NCBI RefSeq assembly: GCF_001412085.1
Contig: NZ_LKEV01000003.1
Coordinates: 1-64,000 of the forward strand
Length of the DNA: 64,000 bases
Direction: 5' to 3'
From: Corynebacterium lowii
GTDB taxonomy: Bacteria > Actinomycetota > Actinomycetes > Mycobacteriales > Mycobacteriaceae
The position numbers and the translations under genes are program-made. Each line of letters begins with the position of its first letter. Within the stretch, counting starts at the first letter, position 1. Shown piece after piece: positions 1 to 8,102 of this stretch. Below the pieces are notes generated by a model. It was not told the DNA's origin. It was given only the letters and a program-made list of their open reading frames with translations, and did no database searches.

Positions 1-160
1 CCTCGGCCCGCCCGGCTCGGGCGAGGAACATCGCGGCGAGCACCAGGTACATCAGCGCCATGGAGAGCGCGGTGGCGACCATGGAGTCGCGCAGGAAGCG
101 TAGGCCCTCCGGCAGCTTAAGATCCTCATCGCTACTACTAATGGCTGGTAGAAAATCGAC
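1..160 (-). pseudogene. ulaA: PTS ascorbate-specific IIC (UlaA) fragment, 5'-truncated
   Basis: The minus-strand frame entering at the window edge reads ...SSSDEDLKLPEGLRF then LRDSMVATALSMALMYLVLA. This matches the central part of UlaA/SgaT, the membrane IIC component that imports L-ascorbate (family motif EDLKLP, then a transmembrane helix). In UlaA this stretch lies about 200 residues into the protein, yet the frame is closed by a TAG at 161-163 with no start codon between. The N-terminal half is therefore missing, and the homology starts abruptly near position 145. Only about 48 codons are inside the window; the rest lies to the left. I infer a gene cut by a rearrangement that brought in the neighbouring toxin-antitoxin remnants. 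A frameshift just outside the visible homology is an alternative. Confidence 0.6.
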
Positions 161-209
161 CTAAAGATCTTTGATATCGTGATAGCATTTCTTTGGAAGT
201 GTAGTTGCT

Positions 210-422
210 ATGACGAACGTGCTCACTCGAGGGCTCAGAGAATCTACAGTGAAGGGGATCGACACGGAGGCGGCTGCGTTAGGGTTGTCTCGCAACGAGT
301 CTCTTCGTCGGAAGCTTGAGGGGGACAGCCCCGAGAAACTGAGGCTGCGACGGACGAGCATTGGCGTCGCGCCGGGGAAGATTTTTGCCGATCCAGAGGT
401 GATGGCCAACGCATGGCGCTAA
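210..422 (+). CDS. VapB/FitA-like ribbon-helix-helix antitoxin
   Basis: 70 aa. The N-terminal half (TVKGIDTEAAALGLSRNESL, residues about 13-32) has the spacing of a ribbon-helix-helix DNA-binding domain of the FitA/VapB type. The acidic tail with DPEVMANAWR is typical of the toxin-binding end of such antitoxins. The family neutralises a PIN-domain RNase and represses its own operon. The stop codon overlaps the ATG of the next frame at 413 (ten shared bases), the usual vapBC coupling. A GGAAG sits about ten bases before the ATG. Unlike its partner the frame is intact, so it may still make protein. The local base composition differs from the betA region, in line with acquisition. The family is inferred from motif and context only. 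Confidence 0.65.
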   Translation: MTNVLTRGLRESTVKGIDTEAAALGLSRNESLRRKLEGDSPEKLRLRRTSIGVAPGKIFADPEVMANAWR

Positions 423-837
423 CGGGTTGCTGGCTCATCGATAAGTCCGCGTTCGCTAGGATCCAGCTGGGGCAGGCGGCGGAGATCGGCGAGTGGAAAA
501 CTCGGATCAATCGTGGCCTCATCCGGATCTCCCCGATTAAGCGTTTGGAACCGGGATACTCGGCGCGATCGGGAGTAGACGGGCGTGCGGGGCTCCGTCA
601 ACCGGCCAGTCTCGTTGATGCCGGTGGAACGCACCACACCCGCGATTGAGGATCGTGCCGAGGAGGTGCAGATTCTCCTTGCAGATCGCGGGCAACATCG
701 AGCACCCTCAATTCCCGTTTTGCTCATCGCGGCGACAGCGGAAAAGGCCGGGCTTACGGTTCTTGCTGTAGACTGAAGATTTTGATCTCATCGCGGAGGT
801 CACCGGCCAATCTGTGGAAACCCTGGCGTTCGGCTAA
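413..837 (+). pseudogene. VapC-like PIN-domain toxin, two frameshifts
   Basis: A PIN-domain RNase gene in pieces. Frame A (from ATG 413) gives CWLIDKSAFARI and RLEPGYSARS, the first catalytic Asp and Glu regions. Around 570-600 the homology moves to another frame: [20 protein letters not shown], then [14 protein letters not shown] and [18 protein letters not shown]. That frame stops at 774-776. A third frame resumes as DFDLIAEVTGQSVETLAFG and ends at TAA 835-837. Related VapC proteins have an Asp in the SIPDLLIAA motif; here it is Val, so a metal-binding acid is also lost. Two frameshifts plus a catalytic substitution indicate a dead toxin beside an intact antitoxin frame. Sequencing error cannot explain the substitution. 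Confidence 0.7.
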
Positions 838-978
838 CGCGACGGTGGAGTATCGGCCGTGTAGTTCCCCGTGCGGGAGCCATAGTACTGGGCGAGGGCA
901 GGATGGTACGCGCGAGCGCCCGACCCTTTACCTTGCGGATCAGTCCTTTAGGAAACCGGAACCACCAACCCTGTCACA

Positions 979-1347
979 TTCTCTCTCCCCCGGATCGCCC
1001 TCAGATGTGGGCATCGTCAGGTAGATCTCTCAGAACGGCATGCCCTGTGTCACGCCCTGTGCCGAGATCCCCTCCATGAACTCCTCCCACGCTTGGGGGA
1101 GGAGGTTGTAGTCACTGCGCAGTGCGGCGGCGCACCGACCGCCGGGTAGTTTGCTGGCCTCTATACTAGAAGTACCGCCGAGCCGCCCCCCAGTAAAATC
1201 GACTGTCACCAGGAATCCTACCTCCAGGTTCAGCGTTTCCGGGGGACTCCTGCGGTAGAGGGCAAAGGCGGGTTCGGTGGGCACGAGGTCTCCGCGCTGG
1301 GTCGCGGCGCTGAGTACCTCAAAGGTGGAGCCGCAGAACTCCCGCAA
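979..1347 (-). pseudogene. GyrI-like small-molecule-binding protein with internal stop
   Basis: The readable part (TTG-type start at 1347, stop at 1030-1032) contains EFCGSTFEVLSAATQRGDLV, LEVGFLVTVDF and LPQAWEEFMEGI. These resemble GyrI-like/effector-binding domains of stand-alone SOUL/GyrI-type proteins. The frame stops at GMPF-TGA, but translation past the TGA continues the family pattern as EIYLTMPTSEGDPGE. Family members have a Trp at this point, so TGG to TGA is the simplest explanation. Beyond about 979 homology seems to shift frame. The first strand-helix of the domain also appears absent, since an in-frame stop lies about 20 codons upstream without an ATG. It sits in the same decayed zone as the broken vapC. 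Function is unknown. Confidence 0.5.
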
Positions 1348-1476
1348 CTCCTCAAATGGGCCCCTCGCACCACCACGCTGGGGGAGCTGGGCCGGTCAAC
1401 GGCTATTAATGCTCACCAAACCCAGGAGAGCCGCGCCCCCTCGCGGCTACACCTCAGCAAGCAGCCCCAAAAAAAC

Positions 1477-3054
1477 TTACTCCCCCCGAATCAACTCCGC
1501 CGCCCGCTCGCCCATGAGCATGACGGTGATGTTGGGGTTCACGGCGGTCAGTTGCGGCATGGCGGAGGCGTCGCACACGCGTAGCCCCTCCACGCCCTTG
1601 ACCCGCAGCTCGGGGTCGAGCGGCGCCTCGGCGTCGTCCGCCGCGCCCATGCGGCAGGAACCCGCCGGGTGGTACACGGTGTTGTGCGTCTTGGCCACGT
1701 ACTCCGCGATCTCCTCGTCAGTCTGCACATCCGCGCCGGGGAACAGCTCGCACTTCACGTAGCGGGCCATCGCGGGCTGGGAGACGATCTCGCGAGCCTT
1801 CTTGATGCCCTCCACGGCGATGTGCATGTCGTAGCCCTCGGGGTCGGTGAAGTACCGGGGGTCCACCTTGGGCTTGTCGCGGTAGTCGCGGGAGCGCAGC
1901 CGCACGGTGCCGCGCGAGCGGGCGTGGGTGATGTTGGGCGTGAGCGCGAAGGACTCGTCCGCGCTGGGGTAGCCGTGGCGCGCGGTGTGCATGTCAAAGG
2001 GAACGCAGCCGTAGTGCATCATGAGGTCGGGCAGGGGGAGGTCGTCGCCGTCGATGGCGGTGAAGATCCCGATCTCCCACCACTGGGTGGCGTCCCTGGT
2101 CATGGGCTCTGCGGCCTCCCAGGAGATCACGGCCTCGGGATGGTCCTGCAGCCCGGAGCCCACGCCGGGGGAGTCCACCAGCACGTCCACGCCCACCTCG
2201 CGCAGGTGCTCGGCGGGGCCGATCCCGGAGAGCATGAGCAGCTTGGGCGTGTCGATGGCCCCCGCGCTCAGGATCACCTCGCGCCGGGCGCGCAGCTCGC
2301 GGCGTCGGTTGTGGGGGTTGTCGCAGTATTCCACGCCCGCCGCGCGCGGCACCCCGGAATCGGAATCCTCAAACAGCACGCGGGAGACCCAGTGATCCGT
2401 GAGCACGTGCAGGTTCTCGCGTTCTTCCATCACGGGGTGGAGGTAGGAGACGGAGGAAGAGGATCGGGTGCCGTCGGCCTTGCGGTTGATCTGGAAGAAC
2501 CCGGCACCGTTGACCACCGTCTCGCCCTCGTTGAAGGTGGCGGTGGGGATGCCCGCCTGCGCGCAGGCCTCCAACAGGGCCACGCCCACGGGGTCGTGGG
2601 GCGGCACGTCCATGAGGTGCACTGGGCCCTCGGTGCCGTGGTTGTCCCCGCCGCGCGCGTTGTTTTCCAGGCGCGTGATGAGCGGCAGGATGGTCTCGGC
2701 GTTCCAGCCGGTGGCGCCCAGCTCCTCCCAGAGGTCCATGTCCTCGGCGGGCGGGTGGAAGGCGATGCAGGAGTTGTGCGAGGAGCACCCGCCGAGCACC
2801 TTGGCGCGGGCGTGGCGCATGAAGGAGTTGCCGTTGTCCTGCGGCTCGATGGGGTAGTCCCAGTCGAAGCCTGACTCCAGCAGCTCCGGCCAGCGCTGGA
2901 GGTCCAGCACCTCGGACCTATCGACGTCCGTGGGGCCGGCCTCCAGCAGGGCCACCGTCACGGCGGGGTCCTCGCTGAGCCGGGAGGCTAGCGCGGCACC
3001 GGCGGAGCCGCCGCCCACCACGATGTAGTCATATATTTGATTGGGCATACTCAT
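1477..3054 (-). CDS. betA: choline dehydrogenase, GMC oxidoreductase
   Basis: 525 aa, FAD-dependent GMC oxidoreductase that oxidises choline to betaine aldehyde, the first step of glycine betaine synthesis. The N terminus has the ADP-binding VVGGGSAGAALASRL (about residues 12-26). GGCSSHN follows near residue 95, and the C-terminal active-site region HPAGSCRMGA and NPNITVMLMGERA is complete. The start is the ATG at 3054, which overlaps the betB stop (TGATG) and has GGAG just before it; longer upstream reading in the same frame would run into betB. Length fits BetA (about 530-560 aa). It is the last gene of the betT-betB-betA unit. Another GMC alcohol dehydrogenase is possible from sequence alone, but the neighbours settle it. 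Confidence 0.9.
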   Translation of the reverse strand: MSMPNQIYDYIVVGGGSAGAALASRLSEDPAVTVALLEAGPTDVDRSEVLDLQRWPELLESGFDWDYPIEPQDNGNSFMRHARAKVLGGCSSHNSCIAFHPPAEDMDLWEELGATGWNAETILPLITRLENNARGGDNHGTEGPVHLMDVPPHDPVGVALLEACAQAGIPTATFNEGETVVNGAGFFQINRKADGTRSSSSVSYLHPVMEERENLHVLTDHWVSRVLFEDSDSGVPRAAGVEYCDNPHNRRRELRARREVILSAGAIDTPKLLMLSGIGPAEHLREVGVDVLVDSPGVGSGLQDHPEAVISWEAAEPMTRDATQWWEIGIFTAIDGDDLPLPDLMMHYGCVPFDMHTARHGYPSADESFALTPNITHARSRGTVRLRSRDYRDKPKVDPRYFTDPEGYDMHIAVEGIKKAREIVSQPAMARYVKCELFPGADVQTDEEIAEYVAKTHNTVYHPAGSCRMGAADDAEAPLDPELRVKGVEGLRVCDASAMPQLTAVNPNITVMLMGERAAELIRGE

Positions 3055-4529
3055 CACTCCTTCACGGGGAACCAGCCGGTGACGGCGGGCTCGGTGTTCT
3101 GATAGATGTGCTTGGCCTCGCGGTACTCGTCCAGGCCGCTGGGGCCGAGTTCGCGGCCGGTGCCGGACTCCCCGAAGCCGCCCCACTCTGCCTGCGGCAG
3201 GTAGGGGTGGTAGTCGTTGATCCACACGGTGCCGTGGCGCAGGGCGCGGGAGACGCGGTTGGCCACCCCGGCGTCGGAGGTCCACACGGCCCCGGCCAGG
3301 CCGTAGCGGGTGTGGTTGGCAAGCCGGATGGCCTCGGCCTCGGTGCTAAAGGTCTCCACCGTGATCACCGGGCCGAAGCCCTCCTCCACCACGGCCGGGT
3401 TGTCCTTGTCGCAGCGGTCCAGCACGGTGGGGGAGTAGAAGCACCCGGACTCGTGCTCCGGGCCGCCCCAGTCGCCTCCCACGCGCAGCCGGGCCCCGGC
3501 CTCCACGCCGCGCCGGACGTAGTCGGTGACCTTGTCCCGGTGCTCCCGGGAGATCAGCGGTCCGGTCTGGGCCTGTTCGTCGAAGGGACCGCCCATGACG
3601 ATGCTCCCCGCGCGCTCCACCAGGGCGTTCACGAAGCGCTCCGCGATGGAGTCCTGCACGATGAGCCGGGTGCCCGCCGAGCACACCAGGCCGGAGTCCA
3701 GGAACCCGGCGTTGAGGGCGTTGTCCAGGGCGGCGTCAAATTCCGCGTCCGCGAAGACGATGTTGGGGTTCTTGCCGCCCAGCTCCAGCGCCACCTTCTT
3801 CACCGTGGGCGCGGCGGCGGCTGCGATGGACCGCCCGGTGACCAGGCCGCCGGTGAAGGAGACCATGTCCACGTCCGGGTGCTCGGAGAGCGGCGCGCCG
3901 ACCTCCGCCCCCGCCCCGAGCAGCAGGTTGGCCACCCCGGCGGGCAGGTCGAGCCCGTCCAGGACGTCCATGAGCAGGATCGCTGTGTGTGGCGTGAGCT
4001 CCGAGGGCTTGAGTACGAAGGTGTTGCCCGCGGCCAGCGCGGGAGCCACCTTCCACGCGGCCTGGAGCAGCGGGAAGTTCCACGGGGTGATCATGCCGCA
4101 CACGCCCACCGGCTCGTAGACGACGCGGGAGATCACGGCGTTATTCCCCGCGTCCACAAGGCGGCCGGGGTGATGATCGGCGATCTTACCAAAGTAGCGG
4201 AAGCAGGAGGCGATGTCGTCCATGTCGATCTCGGCCTCCACCAGGCGCTTGCCGGTGTCCAGAGCCTCGGCGCGGGCGAACTCGTCGCGCCGCCGGGTAA
4301 TCTCCTCGGCCACCGCGAGCAGCAGGTCGCCGCGCTCAGCGGCCGGGCGCGCGGACCACTCCCCGGCGTCGAAGGCCGCGCGGGCGGCGGCGATGGCGCG
4401 CTCGGCGTCCTCCCGGCTGCCCTCGGAGACCGTGCCCACCTCGGATCCGTCGGCGGGGCAGACGATGGTGCGGGTGGCGTTGTTGGCGGCCTCGGTCCAC
4501 TCACCGTCGATGTACAGGGTCTTAGTCAT
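3054..4529 (-). CDS. betB: betaine-aldehyde dehydrogenase
   Basis: 491 aa NAD(P)-dependent aldehyde dehydrogenase converting betaine aldehyde to the osmoprotectant glycine betaine. Family motifs are present in order: PWNFPLLQAAWK (cofactor loop), KPSELTP, VSFTGG, LELGGKNPN with the general-base Glu, the catalytic Cys in GLVCSAGTR, and GPVITVETF. Length equals that of typical BetB. The ATG at 4529 overlaps the betT stop by eight bases, with GAGGATAACC upstream, so the three genes are translationally coupled. ALDH specificity is hard to read from sequence alone; the assignment to betaine aldehyde relies on betA downstream and the BCCT carrier upstream. Confidence 0.9.
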   Translation of the reverse strand: MTKTLYIDGEWTEAANNATRTIVCPADGSEVGTVSEGSREDAERAIAAARAAFDAGEWSARPAAERGDLLLAVAEEITRRRDEFARAEALDTGKRLVEAEIDMDDIASCFRYFGKIADHHPGRLVDAGNNAVISRVVYEPVGVCGMITPWNFPLLQAAWKVAPALAAGNTFVLKPSELTPHTAILLMDVLDGLDLPAGVANLLLGAGAEVGAPLSEHPDVDMVSFTGGLVTGRSIAAAAAPTVKKVALELGGKNPNIVFADAEFDAALDNALNAGFLDSGLVCSAGTRLIVQDSIAERFVNALVERAGSIVMGGPFDEQAQTGPLISREHRDKVTDYVRRGVEAGARLRVGGDWGGPEHESGCFYSPTVLDRCDKDNPAVVEEGFGPVITVETFSTEAEAIRLANHTRYGLAGAVWTSDAGVANRVSRALRHGTVWINDYHPYLPQAEWGGFGESGTGRELGPSGLDEYREAKHIYQNTEPAVTGWFPVKE

Positions 4530-6648
4530 GGTTATCCTCCCATTTCTGCGGCGCGACGGCGTGAACCTCCCCGGTGGGGGTGCCGGCGTCGCCGGTGAGC
4601 GTCATGTAGTTCAGGTGGGCCTCGTAGGCATCCAGGACGTCCGCGATCACCTGATCGCGCGTGTAGCCCATGATGCTGTGCCCGCGCGAGCCCGTGGCGG
4701 AGAAGATCTCCACGCGGAAGTAGACGTCGCGCACCACGGCCAGGTTAGCGGCAAAGTTGGGCACCGCGTGGGCCACCGGGTACGCCTGGTACTTGAAGTC
4801 ATCCTGGTCCGGGAAGCACACCACCAGGTCCGCGTAGGGGATGGGGTACTCCGGGTGGGTACCCCGGTGATAGTGCACCTCCACGCCCAGGCCCTCCAGC
4901 TCCGCGCCCACCGCCTCCAGGGCGGGCTGCGCGGTGTCCTCGATGAAGCGCGCGGTCTGCTCGGCGCTGGGGAAGGCCATCTTCCGCGTGAGCCGCTGCT
5001 TCCAGGAGCCGCGCGGCTCCGAGGTGTGCTGCGCGCCCACGAGGGCGTGGCGGCGGGCCTGCGCGGAGTAGCGCTCCCCGCGCAGCACCTTCCACAGGGA
5101 GAACATCATCAGGTAGAGCACCAGGGAGAAGGGCAGGCCGATGAGCACCGTGGCGGCCTGGAGCGTGTACACTCCGCCGATGAACAGCATGACCAGGGTG
5201 AGCAGGCCCGTCATCACCGCCCACACGATGCGCAGCCAGGGTGGGCCGTCCTGTTCGGCGGGGCCGCTGGCGTCGGTCTTCTCCGGGGCCTGGGAGGTCA
5301 TGGTCGCCATGACCAGGGAGCCGGAGTCCGCGGATGTGACGTAAAACAGCAGCCCGGTGAGCACCGCGAGGCCACTGGTCACGGTGGCCCCGGGGTACTG
5401 CCGAAGCACCTCGAAGAAGCCGGACTCCGGGGCACCCACGATCCGCTGCGCTAGGCCGGGATCGGACCCAAAGGCGTCCAGCGCGGCGTTGCCGAAGATG
5501 GACACCCACAGCAGGATGAAGCCGAAGGGAATAATGAGCACGCCCAGGATGAACTCGCGCAGGGTGCGCCCCCGCGAGATGCGGGCCAGGAACAGGCCCA
5601 CGAAGGGTGCCCAGGCGATCCACCACGCCCAGAAGAACAGCGTCCAGTCCGCCAGCCACTGATCCGCCGGGTAGGCCTCCATGCCCGAGGTGTAGGCGAA
5701 GGTGTTGAGCATCATCGAGGGAAAGGCGCTGAGAAAGTCCCCGATGTTTTGTACTAGGGCGTCCAGCAGGTGGCTGGTGCGCCCGGAGAACAACACCCAG
5801 GCCATGAGGCCCACCGCCAGCACCACGTTCAGCTCCGAGAGCCGCCGGATGCCCTTATCTACCCCGGAGACGGTGGAGACTATGGTAATACCTACAGACA
5901 GGACGATGAGCGCCACCTGCACCGCGGTGCCCGTGGGCAGGCCGAACAGGAAGTTCAGGCCGTAGTTGAGAAACACCACTCCGATGCCTAAGGAGGTGGC
6001 CACGCCGAACACCGTGCCCAGCGTGGCCGCCACCTCCACGCCGTGGCCCACCGCCCCGTGAATGCGCCGTCCGAAGATCGGGGCCAGCGCCGAGCGCACC
6101 GAGAGCGGCAGGTGATAGCGGTAGGCGAAGAGCCCAAAGGCCATGCCCATCAGGGCGTACAGCGCCCAGCCCGGCACGCCGTAGTGGAACATTGTCCAGA
6201 TGGGAGCCATGCGGGCAGCCTCCTCGGACATCGGGGTGACGTCCGGGGGAGTGAGGAAGTTCGTGGCCGGACCCGAGACGCCGAAGAACATCAGATCCAC
6301 GCCGATGCCCGCCGCAAAGAGCATGGCGGACCAGGTGAACAGGCCAAAGCGGGGTGAGGAATGATCGGGGCCCAGCTTGGTGCGGCCAATCCGGGAGAAG
6401 GCCACCAAGAGCACGAAAGCCACGACGATCCCGGCGGTGAGAATGTAATACCAGCCGAGATTGGCGGACACCCAGCCCATCGCCCCGAAGATCACGCTTT
6501 CCGCCTGGCCGGGAGCCAGCCAGGCCCACACCACGAAGGCCAGGATTATCGCCGCCGAGGTGAAGAACACCGGGCGGTTGAGCGGGGCGTGGGTTTGTTG
6601 TGCTTGCGTTTGTTGTGTTTCGGGGGATTCGGGTGGGGATTGTGGCAC
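4522..6648 (-). CDS. betT: BCCT-family choline transporter (BetT-like)
   Basis: 708 aa betaine/choline/carnitine transporter, probably a proton- or sodium-coupled choline importer feeding BetB/BetA. Twelve hydrophobic segments span about residues 28-530. The BCCT core signature WTLFFWAWWIAWAPFVGLFL is followed by RISRGRTLREF. A cytoplasmic C-terminal domain of nearly 190 residues (HYHRGTHPEYPIPYADLVVC and onward) resembles that of E. coli BetT (about 680 aa) and sets it apart from short BetP-type carriers. The start is GTG 6648, with AAGGA eight bases upstream; an ATG slightly upstream is out of frame. No betI-type repressor gene lies nearby. It is first of a three-gene coupled operon. Confidence 0.9.
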   Translation of the reverse strand: MPQSPPESPETQQTQAQQTHAPLNRPVFFTSAAIILAFVVWAWLAPGQAESVIFGAMGWVSANLGWYYILTAGIVVAFVLLVAFSRIGRTKLGPDHSSPRFGLFTWSAMLFAAGIGVDLMFFGVSGPATNFLTPPDVTPMSEEAARMAPIWTMFHYGVPGWALYALMGMAFGLFAYRYHLPLSVRSALAPIFGRRIHGAVGHGVEVAATLGTVFGVATSLGIGVVFLNYGLNFLFGLPTGTAVQVALIVLSVGITIVSTVSGVDKGIRRLSELNVVLAVGLMAWVLFSGRTSHLLDALVQNIGDFLSAFPSMMLNTFAYTSGMEAYPADQWLADWTLFFWAWWIAWAPFVGLFLARISRGRTLREFILGVLIIPFGFILLWVSIFGNAALDAFGSDPGLAQRIVGAPESGFFEVLRQYPGATVTSGLAVLTGLLFYVTSADSGSLVMATMTSQAPEKTDASGPAEQDGPPWLRIVWAVMTGLLTLVMLFIGGVYTLQAATVLIGLPFSLVLYLMMFSLWKVLRGERYSAQARRHALVGAQHTSEPRGSWKQRLTRKMAFPSAEQTARFIEDTAQPALEAVGAELEGLGVEVHYHRGTHPEYPIPYADLVVCFPDQDDFKYQAYPVAHAVPNFAANLAVVRDVYFRVEIFSATGSRGHSIMGYTRDQVIADVLDAYEAHLNYMTLTGDAGTPTGEVHAVAPQKWEDNHD

Positions 6649-6764
6649 GGGCCATTCCTTACCGTGGGGTCGTGGTGTGGCTGTGAACCCTATCCATGGT
6701 AACGGAAAGGGGTGGGGAGTGGTTTTGGGACGGGGTTGGGATGGGCTTTGAGATGGGTTCGGAA

Positions 6765-6833
6765 GTGGTCGAGAAGGCTAGTAGAAGGTGGTCCAGAGGG
6801 CTAATAAAGAGTGGTCCAGAAGACTAATAGGAG
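6765..6833. repeat. three tandem imperfect 23-bp repeats
   Basis: Units at 6765-6787, 6788-6810 and 6811-6833 share the pattern GTGGTCSAGARGRCTARTA plus four bases. Each unit differs from the next at only a few positions. The period of 23 is not a multiple of three, so this is not coding. The array ends four bases before the ATG of the truncated DUF4143 gene and lies in the divergent gap from betT. It could be a regulator-binding array, an old iteron-like element, or a slippage-derived satellite left at a rearrangement point. Confidence 0.75.
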
Positions 6834-6836
6834 ACG

Positions 6837-7205
6837 ATGAGCAGGGAATATGGCAGGCGAGTGGCAGATAATTTTTGGATGGACTTCACCCTTATCTTTG
6901 AATCGCTGGTCACGCTCTCGGTGCGGGCGCTGGCGGAGGCAGCGGAGGCGCGTGTGTATCACCTGCGCACCAAGGCGGGGCGCCAGGAGATTGATCTCAT
7001 CGTGGAGTTGGAGGATCGCCGCGTGCTCCCCATCGAGGTGAAACTCAAAGAGGCGGTGGACGATCACGATGTGCGCCACCTCAATTGGCTGGAAGAGAAA
7101 CTGGGCGAGCGCGTGGCGGATAAGGTGATTATCACCACGGGTAAGCATGCTTATCGACGCCCCGACGGGGTGGCCGTGGTGCCCTTAGCACTGCTGGGAT
7201 TGTGA
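6837..7205 (+). pseudogene. DUF4143 C-terminal remnant of an AAA-type ATPase
   Basis: 122 aa that correspond only to the C-terminal DUF4143 part of a roughly 400-450 aa AAA-type ATPase family. The pattern FESLVTLSVRALAEAAEA, VYHLRTKAGRQEIDLIVE, VLPIEVKLKEAVDDHDVRHL and YRRPDGVAVVPLALLG is characteristic; the DLIVE...EVK part resembles a PD-(D/E)XK-type nuclease fold. The N-terminal P-loop ATPase (about 300 aa) is absent, and the region upstream is the tandem repeat array. I infer a 5'-deleted gene. The ATG at 6837 with AGGAG upstream means a short protein might still be made. It is followed closely by the GIY-YIG gene. The role of the complete family is poorly known. Confidence 0.6.
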
Positions 7206-7218
7206 AAGATTGGTGACG

Positions 7219-8100
7219 ATGGAAAAGCCCAAGACCATTCAACTCTTCCTCATGGATGGGACCGTGCAGGGAAGAATGAAGGCCACGCTGAGGAATTGGA
7301 CGGGCATCACGTACTTTCTTCCACGCATTACCCTGGAAAAGTCCAGGACCAGGGAAGATTTAAAGCAAAGCGGTGTGTACTTTCTCCTGGGCAGGGACGA
7401 CGACGACCGCCCTATCGTGTATGTGGGCCAAGCGCGCGGCCGGAAGAATGATAACGGGGTGCTGGGCCGTATCCGCGAGCATGAACGCGACGTGAAAAAG
7501 GGATACTGGACGCTCGCCATCGCACTCGTGGCAGCCGATGATTCTCTTGGCCCCACGGAGATTAGTTACCTGGAAAGCCGGTTCCACCGGTGGATTAGTG
7601 CCGCGCGCCGGTACACATTGATGAACGCGAACGAGCCGCCCGCAGGTGGCGTGCCGGAGGAAAAGAAGGCAGAACTCGATGAGTTCATGGAGTACTCCCG
7701 CGTGGTGATCGGTGCGATGGGGTACAAGATGTTCGAGCCCGTGGACGATAGTAAGACGGTGAGAGGTGGGGAAGCTGGGGAGGACCTGATACTGCGCATG
7801 CGAGGAGCAGACGCGCGTGGGCGGAAAACAAGCGATGGCTTTGTGGTGCTCGCAGGTTCCCGGGTGGTGGCCGAAGAGAAGTTCACCCGCTCGGCTCCGG
7901 CGAACGCGAAGAAGAACCGGGTGAAGTATCGCGGCAGCATCGGGCCGGACATGATGCTTACTGAGGACGTGCTCTTTTCGACGCCCAGTGCTGCGGCGAG
8001 TTTCGTGGCGGGGGCCTCGCTTAGCGGCCCGGATAGTTGGCGCGATGGGCGGGGCGTCTCGCTGAAAGATTTGGAGGGGAGTGAGGATTTTAGAGGGTAG
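7219..8100 (+). CDS. GIY-YIG nuclease-family protein with DUF4357 domain
   Basis: About 293 aa. Residues 52-70 carry the GIY-YIG core as GVYFLLGR...RPIVYVGQA, followed by Arg84 (VLGRIREHE) and the catalytic-type Glu in PTEISYLESRF. The C-terminal segment (SAAASFVAGASLSGPDSW near residues 257-274) matches DUF4357, commonly fused to GIY-YIG domains. Such proteins cut DNA and are found in accessory and defence regions, but no specific substrate is known for this architecture. Start: ATG 7219 is preferred; GTG 7213 and TTG 7210 are in frame and possible, because no strong Shine-Dalgarno separates them. It stands between a DUF4143 remnant and the convergent abiF-like gene, which suggests a small defence patch. 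Confidence 0.75.
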   Translation: MEKPKTIQLFLMDGTVQGRMKATLRNWTGITYFLPRITLEKSRTREDLKQSGVYFLLGRDDDDRPIVYVGQARGRKNDNGVLGRIREHERDVKKGYWTLAIALVAADDSLGPTEISYLESRFHRWISAARRYTLMNANEPPAGGVPEEKKAELDEFMEYSRVVIGAMGYKMFEPVDDSKTVRGGEAGEDLILRMRGADARGRKTSDGFVVLAGSRVVAEEKFTRSAPANAKKNRVKYRGSIGPDMMLTEDVLFSTPSAAASFVAGASLSGPDSWRDGRGVSLKDLEGSEDFRG

Positions 8101-8102
8101 GC

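Noticed and set aside
782..1024. 80-codon plus-strand frame after the vapC remnant.
   Set aside because: Composition is not protein-like, and part of it is the third-frame tail of vapC and the antisense of the GyrI-like remnant.
1669..2874. A long plus-strand open frame opposite betA (and a similar one at 3108-4598 opposite betB).
   Set aside because: Low-complexity Gly/Val/His-rich translation with no family pattern; a mirror effect of GC-rich codons in the real genes on the other strand.
6765..6833. CRISPR array.
   Set aside because: The repeats are directly tandem without spacers, only three in number, and no cas genes are near.
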